Shown: one piece after another, positions 7,901 to 16,140 of the stretch
Numbering within the stretch: position 1 is the first letter of the stretch
How the letters are laid out: every line of letters starts with the position of its first letter
Assembly: GCA_937873455.1 (NCBI GenBank)
Contig: CALMYG010000001.1
Coordinates: forward strand, 1 to 64,000
Direction of reading: 5' to 3'
Source of the DNA: an uncultured Verrucomicrobiota bacterium
GTDB lineage: Bacteria; Verrucomicrobiota; Kiritimatiellia; CAIVKH01
Length of the DNA stretch: 64,000 nucleotides
Notes under the pieces: generated by a model
The model's input: the letters and a program-made list of their open reading frames with translations, nothing else
What the model was told of the DNA's origin: nothing
Database searches by the model: none
Made by a program: the position numbers and the translations under genes

Positions 7901-9880
7901 TTTTTTATCGCCACCTTCATTCTTCTTTATCTGTCCCACCCCGCCTTCGCCATCGCCCAGACCCCGATCATCATCTTCCTCGGTTTTGCCGTGGTATCCC
8001 TGTCGGGCCTGGTGATTTTCATCATCATGCAGAAGTTCGAGGTGGAATTGAAAGCCATCCAAGGCATGACGTCGACCGTGCATGCCTCGGATATTTCCCG
8101 CTTCAACACCGTGATGGCCGCGATGAGCATGGGCATTTCCACCATGCGCCGACGCCCGCTGCGTACCGCGCTGACTGCGATCACCATTTGCCTGTTGACC
8201 TTCACCATTCTCGGATTCGCCTCGTTTGACACGCAACGCGGCATTATCCGTTTCTTTTCCTCGCCCACCCCGGGATACACCGGCGTACTGCTGCATCAAC
8301 CGAATTGGGGAACCTACAATCCCGAATTCGTGGAAATCGTTCGCGGACGCTGGGAAAAGGACGCCTCCATCGCCGTGCGTTACTGGCTTTGCCCGGAATT
8401 TCAAGGGGATCCGGATTTCGTTGCCGCGCACGCGGATGGCAGTCATCCGGTGACCATCAAGGGCATGCTCGGCATTCCGGAAAACGAACTCACCTACCGC
8501 GCTGATTTTATGAATCTGCTGGGGATAGACGACCCCTCCCTGATTCACACCCATGTGTTTATGACCGAAGCGGTCGCGGAACTGCTCAAGGTGAAACCGG
8601 GCGACCCGGTCATCGTGAAGGGGCAGCGGTTGACCGTCGGTCCGCTGGTCAACGCCTCGGCGTTCGGCGCGATGCGCGATATGGACGCTTCCAGCATCAT
8701 TCCGGTTGATTACGCGCAAATGCAGGGCACCCAAGCCGCCACCGAGCAATCGCCTGAAGACATGCTCACCGATCAAGGCACTTGGGCCAACTTGCCGACC
8801 GATTCCGTGGTGATCACCTCGGACCTCAATACCCTCCGGGCCGGCGGCAAACCCACCGTGGTGACCTTCTACACCGCGGACGCCCAGCAGGCCTCGATCA
8901 TTGCCGAAGATCTCGCCCGCATGCTGGACCGACGCCCCATCCTGGCCACCCGGATCGATGGCGTTTACCGGCATATTCAGGGAACTGTGGTCGCGGCCAG
9001 CGGCGTATCCGATTTATTCTTCCCGATATTGTTGGGCGGCTTGGTTATTTTCGGCACGATGCTGGGCTCAGTGGCCGATCGCGAAAAGGAAATTTACACC
9101 TTCAGCGCCTTGGGTCTCGCCCCGCCCCATGTTGCCAGTTTGTTCTTTGCCGAAGCCATGGTCTATTCGGTCATCGGCGGCATGGGTGGTTACCTCATCG
9201 CGCAAGGCACGATGAAGGTGCTGACGTTTCTGGCCTCCTTCGGCTTGCTGCAAGTACCGGAAATGAATTACTCCTCCACCAATGCGATCGTCACCATTCT
9301 GATCGTCATGGCCACGGTGTTGGTTTCCGCGATTTTCCCGGCGATCAAGGCCTCCAAGAGCGCCAACCCCGGCCTGTTGCGATCCTGGCGCGCCCCCGCC
9401 CCCGAGGGCGATGAATACGACATCGTCTTCCCGTTCACGGTTTCCGAATACGACCTCACCGGCGTCATCAGCTTTTTGCGTGAGCACTTTAATAATTTCA
9501 GCGACACCGGTCTCGGGGCCTTTATGGCGAAAAACCCCGAATTGGTTAAATTTGATGACGGCAATCTCGGCCTGCGGGCCCACCTCGCCCTCGCCCCCTT
9601 CGACCTTGGCGTTACCCAGCACTTCGAATTGCGCAGTGCGCCCAGCGAAATCAAGGGAATCGACGAAGTTAAAATCAAACTGATCCGCAAGAGCGGACAG
9701 CCCAAGGATTGGGTCCGGCTGAACAAACAACTTTTTGACGACTTGCGGACCCAATTTTTATTGTGGCGCTCGCTTCCTCGTGAAACGATGGAGAATTATC
9801 GGCAGGAAACGCTGGTTGCCATGGGCAAGACGCGCCAGGCGGGCAATCTGAAACACGCACATCAAGGACCGGCAGCATAA
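4919..9880 (+). CDS. M28-peptidase-like ectodomain (altered active site) fused to FtsX-type permease
   Basis: A 1653-residue exported membrane protein. A hydrophobic signal segment at about 35-52 ends in ARA. Residues about 55-340 resemble PA-domain plus M28 aminopeptidase architecture (LLQYPHRLAGTPELKAAADH, then the peptidase core), but the zinc-ligand motifs are changed: the usual 'HxDS' reads APLDS, the bridging 'GAxDN' reads GARNAVN, and the catalytic EE position reads LFLDNQA. A long helical coiled segment (about 330-500), a second ectodomain (about 650-900), four membrane helices (about 950-1060), an FtsX-type permease core (about 1075-1490) and a soluble tail follow. It starts 3 bases after the ATPase gene. 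Residues about 9-33 are encoded by a heptad-repeat hairpin sitting between the start and the hydrophobic core of the signal peptide. It is likely a non-catalytic peptide- or protein-binding ABC permease. Confidence 0.8.
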   Translation: MVNVFKKHGLRCAVCGVRENASSLNTEHRTPNTWLSFTLACLFSLIALIPARADRLLADAEALLQYPHRLAGTPELKAAADHVEARLRAIGLDEVLVQEFPLAQNRTLQCEIILPGGSRLPLIPARPNGIIPPVTPPEGLTGEVVDVGDGSDDRLNLQPIRDRIVVMDYNAGMQWLKAFRLGAKAVIFVENGTADAKHHHYARANGNLPRFYYKGPRDDLAHVGSITIHSRIAWERGVGRNVIGYLKGTDPTFELGREELIILAAPLDSFGEFPALSPGARNAVNCAGLLQLAESMVENRPRRNILFLFLDNQARAHGGAVAFYWALEQRVTEAATRARLQSTRDETAFLSQMLELIRQPDPLRTQSGELGRQMLRRLRDKARDESLEQRGALVQLREARDLGRKDDALDDERHEQLSQAIDNTKREFDEWNEVRRALNRLNRQSFEELARRKEKVDAVIAAVTREISARIDELAHEEHMLETSARLAELAADQWIALHVSLILGDATPRWGVMIGGDSESRSVNFDQPGLYGRVQQSFLRAHTTLARSRQPIKNFELASVDGSLSQPRLLWAAPALVHGGEIAGRFGIYNIVLGTMHETLSREGTPSDTLDQLNLALIGDKLDEITRMLTAVGSQAGEIGAVDAVADQRGLSLRRVIATDYQYINPRFRGSESVGALVMGRHRGSSIPNQRMPNVVIQVTRNAPWNKSFWPYNNPVKAPGFDQFDVVMSDQNGAYAIGALPRDDSSPSPVGFAALFDDNGHVLQVSDQRSRESIKTRMNLIRVRGAAMMIPPRMWPEETVFLDARGNGRLTSPRSERAYTETTDGLAVVYAEEKVNAIKMFAINSAIGLNNAGMTGEITWRDSLGVGLPISDNWLTIPSASLGAWDLWRLNESRLGLLRAKDILNSSLEELHGRVRDLLDEADATEAPVRSEALAASGLLASTPIYEMIRAAMDDLVTAVLVLLALCIPFAFALERLLIGSSLIYKQVAWFVGFFIATFILLYLSHPAFAIAQTPIIIFLGFAVVSLSGLVIFIIMQKFEVELKAIQGMTSTVHASDISRFNTVMAAMSMGISTMRRRPLRTALTAITICLLTFTILGFASFDTQRGIIRFFSSPTPGYTGVLLHQPNWGTYNPEFVEIVRGRWEKDASIAVRYWLCPEFQGDPDFVAAHADGSHPVTIKGMLGIPENELTYRADFMNLLGIDDPSLIHTHVFMTEAVAELLKVKPGDPVIVKGQRLTVGPLVNASAFGAMRDMDASSIIPVDYAQMQGTQAATEQSPEDMLTDQGTWANLPTDSVVITSDLNTLRAGGKPTVVTFYTADAQQASIIAEDLARMLDRRPILATRIDGVYRHIQGTVVAASGVSDLFFPILLGGLVIFGTMLGSVADREKEIYTFSALGLAPPHVASLFFAEAMVYSVIGGMGGYLIAQGTMKVLTFLASFGLLQVPEMNYSSTNAIVTILIVMATVLVSAIFPAIKASKSANPGLLRSWRAPAPEGDEYDIVFPFTVSEYDLTGVISFLREHFNNFSDTGLGAFMAKNPELVKFDDGNLGLRAHLALAPFDLGVTQHFELRSAPSEIKGIDEVKIKLIRKSGQPKDWVRLNKQLFDDLRTQFLLWRSLPRETMENYRQETLVAMGKTRQAGNLKHAHQGPAA
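4947..5015. repeat. heptad-repeat hairpin inside the coding sequence
   Basis: Left arm: four 7-bp units (TTCGGTG, TGCGGTG, TGCGGTG, TGCGGGA) at 4947-4974. Right arm in opposite orientation: CCCTGAA, CACTGAA, CACCGAA, CTCCAAA at 4986-5013, preceded by TCTTC. The arms can fold into an imperfect hairpin. The right arm shares its TCTTCCC lead and heptad spacing with the arrays near 11.9 and 12.6 kb. It reads through in frame, encoding LNTEHRTPNT and flanks. Confidence 0.85.
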
Positions 9881-9905
9881 GGCGGATAAACCGCGCACTA
9901 CGGAT

Positions 9906-11894
9906 ATGAGTCAAAAAATCGACAAAGAGCTGGAGGAATTCCGGCAGGTCATGGAGGTGCCCTCCTCGTTTGAGGACGGCTTCAACTGGACCTCGCTGCT
10001 CGGCGCGATCTTTATCGCCTTGTTAATGGTCCCGGGCGCTATTTACATGGGATTGCTGGCCGGCATCGACAGCATCGGGTCCGCCTCCCAGTGGGTAACC
10101 GTCATCCTGTTCATTGAAGTTGCCAAACGCGCCCAGAAGACCCTGAAAAAGCCGGAAATCTTTGTGCTGTTTTTTATGGCCGGCGCGGCCATGGGCATGC
10201 CGTTCAACGGCTTGCTTTGGAACCAGTTCTTTGTCCGTAGCGAAGCCGCCATCGCCAACGGCATCGCCGACCAATTGCCAATCTGGTTCGCCCCGCCCGC
10301 CGGATCGGAATCCTACACCAACCGGACCTTCTTCCACGTGGACTGGTTACCGGTCATCGGCATGGTGATCTTCGGCACCTTCTTCGGCCAGTTGGCCAGC
10401 ATGGTGCTGGGCTATGGGCTCTTTCGCGTCGCCAGCGACATTGAGAAGTTGCCGTTCCCCATGGCCCCGATCGGCGCTCAAGGCATCATGGCCCTCGCCG
10501 AGGATGCCGATGAAAAATCCGTTGCCAACGCGGAGGACAAGTGGCGCTGGCGTGTCTTTTCCATCGGCGGCGCCATCGGGCTGGGCTTCGGCATGTTGTA
10601 CCTCTTGTTGCCAACCCTCAGCGGGGCCTTGACCGGCAATCCCATTCAAATATTTCCCATTCCGTTTTCCGATTTCACCCCACGTACCGGCGATTACCTG
10701 AAGGCCGTGGCCACCGGCATGTCGTGGGATCTGGGCAACATCATCTTTGGCATGGTTTTGCCGTATTTCGCAATGGTTGGAAGTTTCATCGGCCTGATTG
10801 TTACCGTGGTGCTGAACCCGGTGCTTGAAGCCGGAGGCATTTTAAAGTCCTGGAATGCCGGCGATACCACCATTACCACGCTGTACAAGAACAACATCGA
10901 CTTTTACTTCAGTTTTCAGATCGGCATCGCCCTCGCCGTGGCCATTGGCGGCATTTTCCAGGTGATTCGCACCTTCCAAAACCGGAGGGCCACGAGCGTC
11001 GCCGACGGCGCACGTCCAGCGCTGGATGCTGGACCGCCCAAAGGGCGTGGCGATATCAGTCCCGGGTTTGTCGTGGTGGTGTATTTCTTTGTCACCATCA
11101 CCTACATCCTGGTTTCCGGATGGTTGATTGATTGGCATCGGGGCGTCATGGCCGTGTTGTTTTTCCTCGGTTTTGTTTACACGCCGCTGATTAGTTATGT
11201 CACTGCCCGGCTCGAAGGCATGGTCGGCCAGGTCGTCGAAGTTCCGTTTATACGCGAAGCCACGCTGATCATGAGTGGCTATCAGGGCGTGGCCGTCTGG
11301 TTCCTGCCCATTCCCATCGCCAACTACGGTCAAATGTGCGTGTTTTACAAGCAGTGCGAACTGACCGGCACCCGGTTTACCAGCATCTGGAAAACCCAGG
11401 TGGTGTTGTTTCCCATTATTTTGATCAGCTCGATTTTCTTCATGAATTTTATCTGGAGCCTGAACGACATACCTTCCGCGGTATATCCGTTTGCCGAGGA
11501 AATGTGGGAACTGCACGCGGCCAACGCCTGTATTATGTTTACCGCCACCCTCGGCGAGTTCTCCATTTTCGAGGAGGCCTTCAACTGGCTCTACATCACC
11601 ATCGGCACGGTATTCGGTGGCTTGTTGTTCTGGATCATGAGCGTGGTCGGAGCGCCGGTCATGCTCACGTACGGCGTGGTGCGGGGCCTTGGCCAGACCA
11701 TGCCGCATGCGGTGATTCCCCAATTTATCGGCGCCCTGATTGGCCGGTACTACTTTCAAAAACGCATGGGACTGAAATGGCGCCAGTACATCCCGGTTGT
11801 CAGCGCCGGTTTCGCTTGCGGTATGGGCCTGATCACCACCGTGGGCGTCGGCATAACCTTTCTCAGCAAGGCGGCGTTGCCGTTGCCTTTTTAG
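9906..11894 (+). CDS. OPT-superfamily oligopeptide-type transporter
   Basis: A 662-residue polytopic protein with about 14-16 hydrophobic segments. The N-terminal 30 residues are soluble and acidic. Conserved-looking stretches such as PFNGLLWNQFF, PFPMAPIGAQG, and a glycine-rich VFGGLLFWIMSVVGAPVM agree with the OPT/YSL superfamily (proton-coupled oligopeptide or metal-chelate uptake). It lies 25 bases after the fused permease. A loop at about residues 358-382 (RRATSV...PPKGRG) is polar, has no membrane character and is encoded by a palindromic DNA segment, probably an in-frame insertion. The TAG stop at 11892-11894 is followed at once by the heptad repeat, so the original 3' end may have been altered. 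Substrate unknown; peptides are the family's best guess. Confidence 0.75.
   Translation: MSQKIDKELEEFRQVMEVPSSFEDGFNWTSLLGAIFIALLMVPGAIYMGLLAGIDSIGSASQWVTVILFIEVAKRAQKTLKKPEIFVLFFMAGAAMGMPFNGLLWNQFFVRSEAAIANGIADQLPIWFAPPAGSESYTNRTFFHVDWLPVIGMVIFGTFFGQLASMVLGYGLFRVASDIEKLPFPMAPIGAQGIMALAEDADEKSVANAEDKWRWRVFSIGGAIGLGFGMLYLLLPTLSGALTGNPIQIFPIPFSDFTPRTGDYLKAVATGMSWDLGNIIFGMVLPYFAMVGSFIGLIVTVVLNPVLEAGGILKSWNAGDTTITTLYKNNIDFYFSFQIGIALAVAIGGIFQVIRTFQNRRATSVADGARPALDAGPPKGRGDISPGFVVVVYFFVTITYILVSGWLIDWHRGVMAVLFFLGFVYTPLISYVTARLEGMVGQVVEVPFIREATLIMSGYQGVAVWFLPIPIANYGQMCVFYKQCELTGTRFTSIWKTQVVLFPIILISSIFFMNFIWSLNDIPSAVYPFAEEMWELHAANACIMFTATLGEFSIFEEAFNWLYITIGTVFGGLLFWIMSVVGAPVMLTYGVVRGLGQTMPHAVIPQFIGALIGRYYFQKRMGLKWRQYIPVVSAGFACGMGLITTVGVGITFLSKAALPLPF
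10989..11051. repeat. palindromic segment in frame within the OPT-like gene
   Basis: Outer inverted pair GCCACG (10989-10994) and CGTGGC (11046-11051) encloses a perfect 7-bp stem GTCCAGC (11014-11020) / GCTGGAC (11028-11034). The encoded polar peptide interrupts two hydrophobic segments of the transporter. Sequence unrelated to the heptad arrays. Confidence 0.6.
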
Positions 11895-11897
11895 GGG

Positions 11898-11922
11898 TTC
11901 GGGATTCGGAGTTCGGGGAAGA
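11898..11922. repeat. left heptad array (inverted orientation)
   Basis: Three 7-bp units TTCGGGA, TTCGGAG, TTCGGGG at 11898-11918 followed by AAGA. Bases 11905-11922 are an exact 18-bp inverted copy of 12579-12596 on the other side of the four-helix-bundle gene. Confidence 0.9.
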
Positions 11923-12016
11923 AAGATTGTTTTGGAACCTCCCGTTCCCTCACGGGGGGATGGATTCGGAATGGAGAATGAACGGCCCGTAAAACCGGGT
12001 GGAGTTTGTGGAGGAT

Positions 12017-12043
12017 ATGTTGAACGCAAGGCGAGTGCGATGA
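12017..12043 (+). CDS. possible 8-residue leader peptide
   Basis: ATG at 12017 opens MLNARRVR, whose TGA (12041-12043) overlaps the ATG of the four-helix-bundle gene as ATGA. A GGAGG at 12010-12014 is only 2 bases from this ATG, closer than usual. It might couple translation into the next gene; it could equally be chance. Confidence 0.22.
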   Translation: MLNARRVR

Positions 12044-12572
12044 ATGAAAAAGCATACCGTGACATCGAGGATTTACAGGTCTATCTGATGCTTTGCGACC
12101 TTCATATCGAGGTATGCGAGTGTGCGAGCACATGGCCGAAGTCGGAGTTATACGAACTCGGCGGTCAGGTGCGTCGATCCAGCAATAGCGCGCCTTCGCA
12201 ATTGGCCGAGAAGCACGATGACCGCCACGTGCGGAATAAAATTGAAGGCGTAAATCGCGCGCGTGGTGAAACCGGCGAAACCATTCATCACCTTTTCATC
12301 GCCAAGCGAAGAAGCTACATCGATCAAACCCGGTATGAATCCTTTAAATCTTGTTACAAGCGTTGTATTCGCATGCTAAACGGCCTTGAAAAAACGCTCG
12401 AAAAATACATTCCCCCCAGTGATCGTCGCTGGCCAAGCGCCCACGAAGACCGTCCCTCATATGTCGAAATCCTTCCGTTCACCGGCTACCCCGAACCCGA
12501 TCCCGAATGCCTCGAACCTGGCGACCTTCATTCTTCCCCAAACAACGAATACCGAACCCGCTGTTTCCCATC

Positions 12573-12576
<4 letters not shown>
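12040..12576 (+). CDS. four-helix-bundle protein (23S rRNA IVS / Avd-like)
   Basis: A 178-residue protein. Residues 1-120 match the S23/IVS four-helix-bundle family: YRDIEDLQVYLMLCDLHIEV, KSELYELGGQVRRSSNSAPS, the conserved N-I-A-E-like position reading QLAEKH, then helices with ARGETGETIHHL and the closing Y-x-L helix. The family includes proteins encoded in 23S rRNA intervening sequences and the Avd accessory protein of diversity-generating retroelements; stand-alone members have no firm function. The start at 12040 aligns with the family start; the longer open frame from 11932 is non-family. The last 45 or so residues (PEPDPECLEPG and on) are beyond normal family length and are encoded by degenerate repeat DNA. 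Its TGA overlaps the next ATG (ATGA at 12573-12576). It interrupts an otherwise continuous transporter cluster. Confidence 0.85.
12489..12516. repeat. degenerate CCCGAA array
   Basis: Units CCCGAA, CCCGAT, CCCGAA (12490-12507) and a further CTCGAA (12511-12516), same orientation as the right heptad arrays but with 6- and 9-bp spacing. It lies inside the 3' end of the four-helix-bundle gene and encodes PEPDPECLEP. Confidence 0.5.
12531..12556. repeat. middle heptad array
   Basis: TTCTT lead (12531-12535) followed by CCCCAAA, CAACGAA, TACCGAA at exact 7-bp spacing (12536-12556). The same TTCTTCCCC lead starts the left array (inverted) and the right array. Confidence 0.65.
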
Positions 12577-13334
<758 letters not shown>

Positions 13335-13373
13335 TCGCCCCCGTCTCACCTACCGGGTGTTGACCCTCCATGG

Positions 13374-13402
13374 TTGCACCTCCGCCCGGCTCGTGGCATG
13401 AT
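13374..13402 (+). promoter_or_regulatory. candidate promoter of valS
   Basis: TTGCAC (13374-13379), 17-bp spacer, CATGAT (13397-13402). The predicted start near 13409 lies in the palindrome at 13406-13419, about 20 bases before the valS ATG. Moderate match to sigma70 consensus. Confidence 0.42.
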
Positions 13403-13405
13403 GTC

Positions 13406-13419
13406 GCCTTTTAAAAGGC
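13406..13419. promoter_or_regulatory. 14-bp perfect palindrome at the valS start region
   Basis: GCCTTTTAAAAGGC overlaps the predicted transcription start and ends 9 bases before the ATG. It could be an operator or simply an AT-rich chance palindrome. Confidence 0.3.
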
Positions 13420-13428
13420 AAAACCAGC

Positions 13429-16089
13429 ATGAGCGAATTACCGAAAAATTATAATTCCAGGGAAATTGAAGAAAAGTGGAGTGCATTCTGGATCGAGCAC
13501 CGGATCGCCTCCCGGAAACCCGAGCAGGGAGGTGAACCCTACTGCATCGTAATTCCGCCACCCAATGTCACCGGCATCCTCCACATGGGCCATGCCCTCA
13601 ACAACACCATCCAGGATATTCTAACCCGCTGGCGTAGCCTTCAAGGCCGCAACAGCCTCTGGGTGCCCGGCACCGATCACGCCGGCATTGCCACCCAGAA
13701 CGTGGTCGAACGCGCGCTGAAAAAGCAGGAAAACAAGGGGCGCCGCGATCTCGGCCGCGATGAATTTGTCAAACGGGTATGGCAGTGGAAAGACGAGTAT
13801 GGCGGCACCATCATCCGCCAGCTTAAACGCCTGGGCTGCGCTTGTGACTGGGACCGCGAACGCTTCACCATGGATGAGGGGTTGAGCAACGCGGTAAAAG
13901 AAGTGTTCGTCCGGCTTTACGACAAGGGCCTTATTTATCGGGGCAAGTACATTATTAACTGGTGCCCGAGATGCGAAACGGCGCTGTCGGATGAGGAAAG
14001 CGAGCATCAGAGCGTTCAGGGCAAGTTGTATCATTTCCGCTATCCGGTCAAAGACGAGCCCGGGCGTTATGTCACGGTAGCCACCACCCGGCCGGAAACG
14101 TATCTGGGCGACACGGCGGTGGCGGTGAATCCCAAGGACGAGCGGTATGCCGACCTGGTCGGAAAAACCTTGATCCTTCCGGTGTTGAACCGGGAGATTC
14201 CGGTCATCGCGGATGACTTCGTCGACCCGGCCTTCGGCACCGGCTGCGTCAAGGTAACGCCCGCGCACGATCCCAACGACTTCGCCATGGGACAGCGCCA
14301 CCATTTGCCCATGATCAACGTGATGACCGATGACGGCCACATGAACGAAGAGGCCGGACCTTACCAGGGCCTCGAACGTTTCGCCTGCCGCAAGAAAATC
14401 ATGGACGACATGGCGGAAGCGGGGCTGCTGGACAAGGTCGACGAGCATCCTCATGCCGTCGGTCACTGCTACCGCTGTCATCAAGTCGTGGAGCCTCGGC
14501 TTTCCCCCCAGTGGTTCGTCAAAATGAAGCCCCTCGCCGAGCCGGCCTTGGCCGCCGTGAAGGACGGGCGCATCACCTTTGTTCCCGACCGGTGGAACAA
14601 GGTCTATATCGAGTGGATGGAAAACATCCGCGACTGGTGTATTTCCCGGCAAATCTGGTGGGGACACCGCATTCCGGTTTTTTACTGCGACGATTGCGGC
14701 CACGAATGGGCCGAGCGCGGTCAACCGACCGTGTGTCCGAAGTGCGGCTCTTCGAAAATCCGGCAGGATGAAGATGTTCTCGACACCTGGTTTTCTTCCT
14801 GGTTGTGGCCGTTCAGCGTATTCGGTTGGCCGGAAACCAACAAGGATTTGGCCTTCTATTACCCCACCCACTCCCTCGCCACCGCTTCGGAAATCATCTT
14901 TTTCTGGGTCGCCCGCATGATCATGGCCGGGTTCGAATTCATGGGCGATATTCCTTTCCGCGAAGTATATATCCACGGCACGGTGCGCGACGATATCGGC
15001 CGCAAGATGAGCAAGAGCCTCGGCAATTCCATCGACCCGCTCGACATCATCAACGAATACAGCGCCGACGCCCTGCGCTTCAGCCTCATCATGTTGACCG
15101 CGACCGGTCAGGACGTCTACGTCTCCAAGGAAAAATTCGAAATCGGCAGGAATTTCGGCACGAAAATCTGGAACGCCGCCCGCTTCATGCAGATGCACCT
15201 CGACAAGGAAGGCATCACCGCATCCAGCCTCGCCTTGAATCCCGACACCTGGCGTCCCGATGACTGGCACATCATCGCCCGCATCCAGGACGCCGCCAAA
15301 GCCGCTGAAGACAACCTCACCCGTTACCGTTTCAATGATTACGCCAAGGTCTTGTATGAGTTTCTCTGGCACGAGTTTTGCGATTGGTATCTCGAATACG
15401 CCAAGGAAGCCCTGTACGGCGAGGACCGCGAGCGTAAACACGAGGTGCTGCGGATCATGCTGCACGTCTTTTCGCGCGCCTTGCGGCTGCTGCACCCGTT
15501 GATGCCCTTCCTCACCGAGGAACTGTGGCATGCCTTTGGCTTCGGTTCCGACGGTGAAAGCATTCTGCAGGCCGATTGGCCGCTCGACAACGAAAGCCCC
15601 CTGCGCAATCTGGCCGAACCGTTCGTCGTCTATGTCGACGGCAAACATGAACTGATTCGCGCTGGTCGCACCTTGCGCGCCGATCATGAAATCGGACCGT
15701 CACAAAAGATGGACTTCGTAATCAAGCCCGCGGCAACAGAGGATGTACCCTTGTTTCAAAACGACCTTGCCGGCATGGCCGCCTTGTTGAAGGCCGGTGT
15801 CATTACCGTTGACCCGGATTTCCAACCCTCCGGCCCCATGCCCAACGGCATGACCCCGCGCGGCGTGATCTTCATGTCCATGGCCGGAATCGATGTCGAG
15901 GCCGAGAAAAAGCGCCTGGGCGCCGAAATTCAGCAAGCGGAACAAAGCCTCGCTAAAACCCGGGGCATGCTCGGCAATGAAAAATTCATGGCCAAAGCCA
16001 AACCGGAAGTCGTCGATCAAACCCGGGCCAACGAGGCCGCGCTGGTCGAAAAAATCGAAAAACTTCGCCGCATGCTCGCCGGAATATAA
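13429..16089 (+). CDS. valS: valyl-tRNA synthetase
   Basis: An 886-residue class I aminoacyl-tRNA synthetase that charges tRNA-Val in the cytoplasm. The HIGH motif reads HMGH at residues 52-55 within PPPNVTGILHMGHALNNT, typical of ValS, and the KMSKS loop is [13 protein letters not shown] near residue 525. The editing (CP1) domain contains ATTRPETYLGDTAVAVNP and GTGCVKVTPAHDPNDF. A zinc-binding insert with CDDCGHEW and CPKCGSS is present. The C-terminal ~65 residues form the charged coiled coil that grips the tRNA. Length is normal. It has its own promoter and ends in a hairpin facing the convergent MFS gene. Confidence 0.98.
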   Translation: MSELPKNYNSREIEEKWSAFWIEHRIASRKPEQGGEPYCIVIPPPNVTGILHMGHALNNTIQDILTRWRSLQGRNSLWVPGTDHAGIATQNVVERALKKQENKGRRDLGRDEFVKRVWQWKDEYGGTIIRQLKRLGCACDWDRERFTMDEGLSNAVKEVFVRLYDKGLIYRGKYIINWCPRCETALSDEESEHQSVQGKLYHFRYPVKDEPGRYVTVATTRPETYLGDTAVAVNPKDERYADLVGKTLILPVLNREIPVIADDFVDPAFGTGCVKVTPAHDPNDFAMGQRHHLPMINVMTDDGHMNEEAGPYQGLERFACRKKIMDDMAEAGLLDKVDEHPHAVGHCYRCHQVVEPRLSPQWFVKMKPLAEPALAAVKDGRITFVPDRWNKVYIEWMENIRDWCISRQIWWGHRIPVFYCDDCGHEWAERGQPTVCPKCGSSKIRQDEDVLDTWFSSWLWPFSVFGWPETNKDLAFYYPTHSLATASEIIFFWVARMIMAGFEFMGDIPFREVYIHGTVRDDIGRKMSKSLGNSIDPLDIINEYSADALRFSLIMLTATGQDVYVSKEKFEIGRNFGTKIWNAARFMQMHLDKEGITASSLALNPDTWRPDDWHIIARIQDAAKAAEDNLTRYRFNDYAKVLYEFLWHEFCDWYLEYAKEALYGEDRERKHEVLRIMLHVFSRALRLLHPLMPFLTEELWHAFGFGSDGESILQADWPLDNESPLRNLAEPFVVYVDGKHELIRAGRTLRADHEIGPSQKMDFVIKPAATEDVPLFQNDLAGMAALLKAGVITVDPDFQPSGPMPNGMTPRGVIFMSMAGIDVEAEKKRLGAEIQQAEQSLAKTRGMLGNEKFMAKAKPEVVDQTRANEAALVEKIEKLRRMLAGI

Positions 16090-16095
16090 ATGGAC

Positions 16096-16115
16096 CGGCG
16101 CCTTAACGGGCGCCG
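16096..16115. terminator. hairpin between convergent valS and MFS genes
   Basis: CGGCGCC (16096-16102), loop TTAACG, GGCGCCG (16109-16115): a perfect 7-bp GC-rich stem in the 51-bp gap between two convergent genes. No T-tract follows on either strand, so intrinsic termination is uncertain. Confidence 0.4.
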
Positions 16116-16140
16116 ATCACCATGTAACCGACGGATCGGT

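Noticed and set aside
7229..8974. 581-codon open frame on the minus strand opposite the peptidase-permease
   Set aside because: Antisense shadow; composition is GHR-rich and lacks any fold or start signal.
13360..13365. TTGACC as the -35 box of valS
   Set aside because: It is 31 bp from the only -10-like box; TTGCAC at 13374 gives the correct 17-bp spacing.
13621..15687. 688-codon open frame on the minus strand opposite valS
   Set aside because: It is a mirror of a clear valS gene; the translation has no recognisable domain and is composed of the usual antisense residues (many G, A, R, H).
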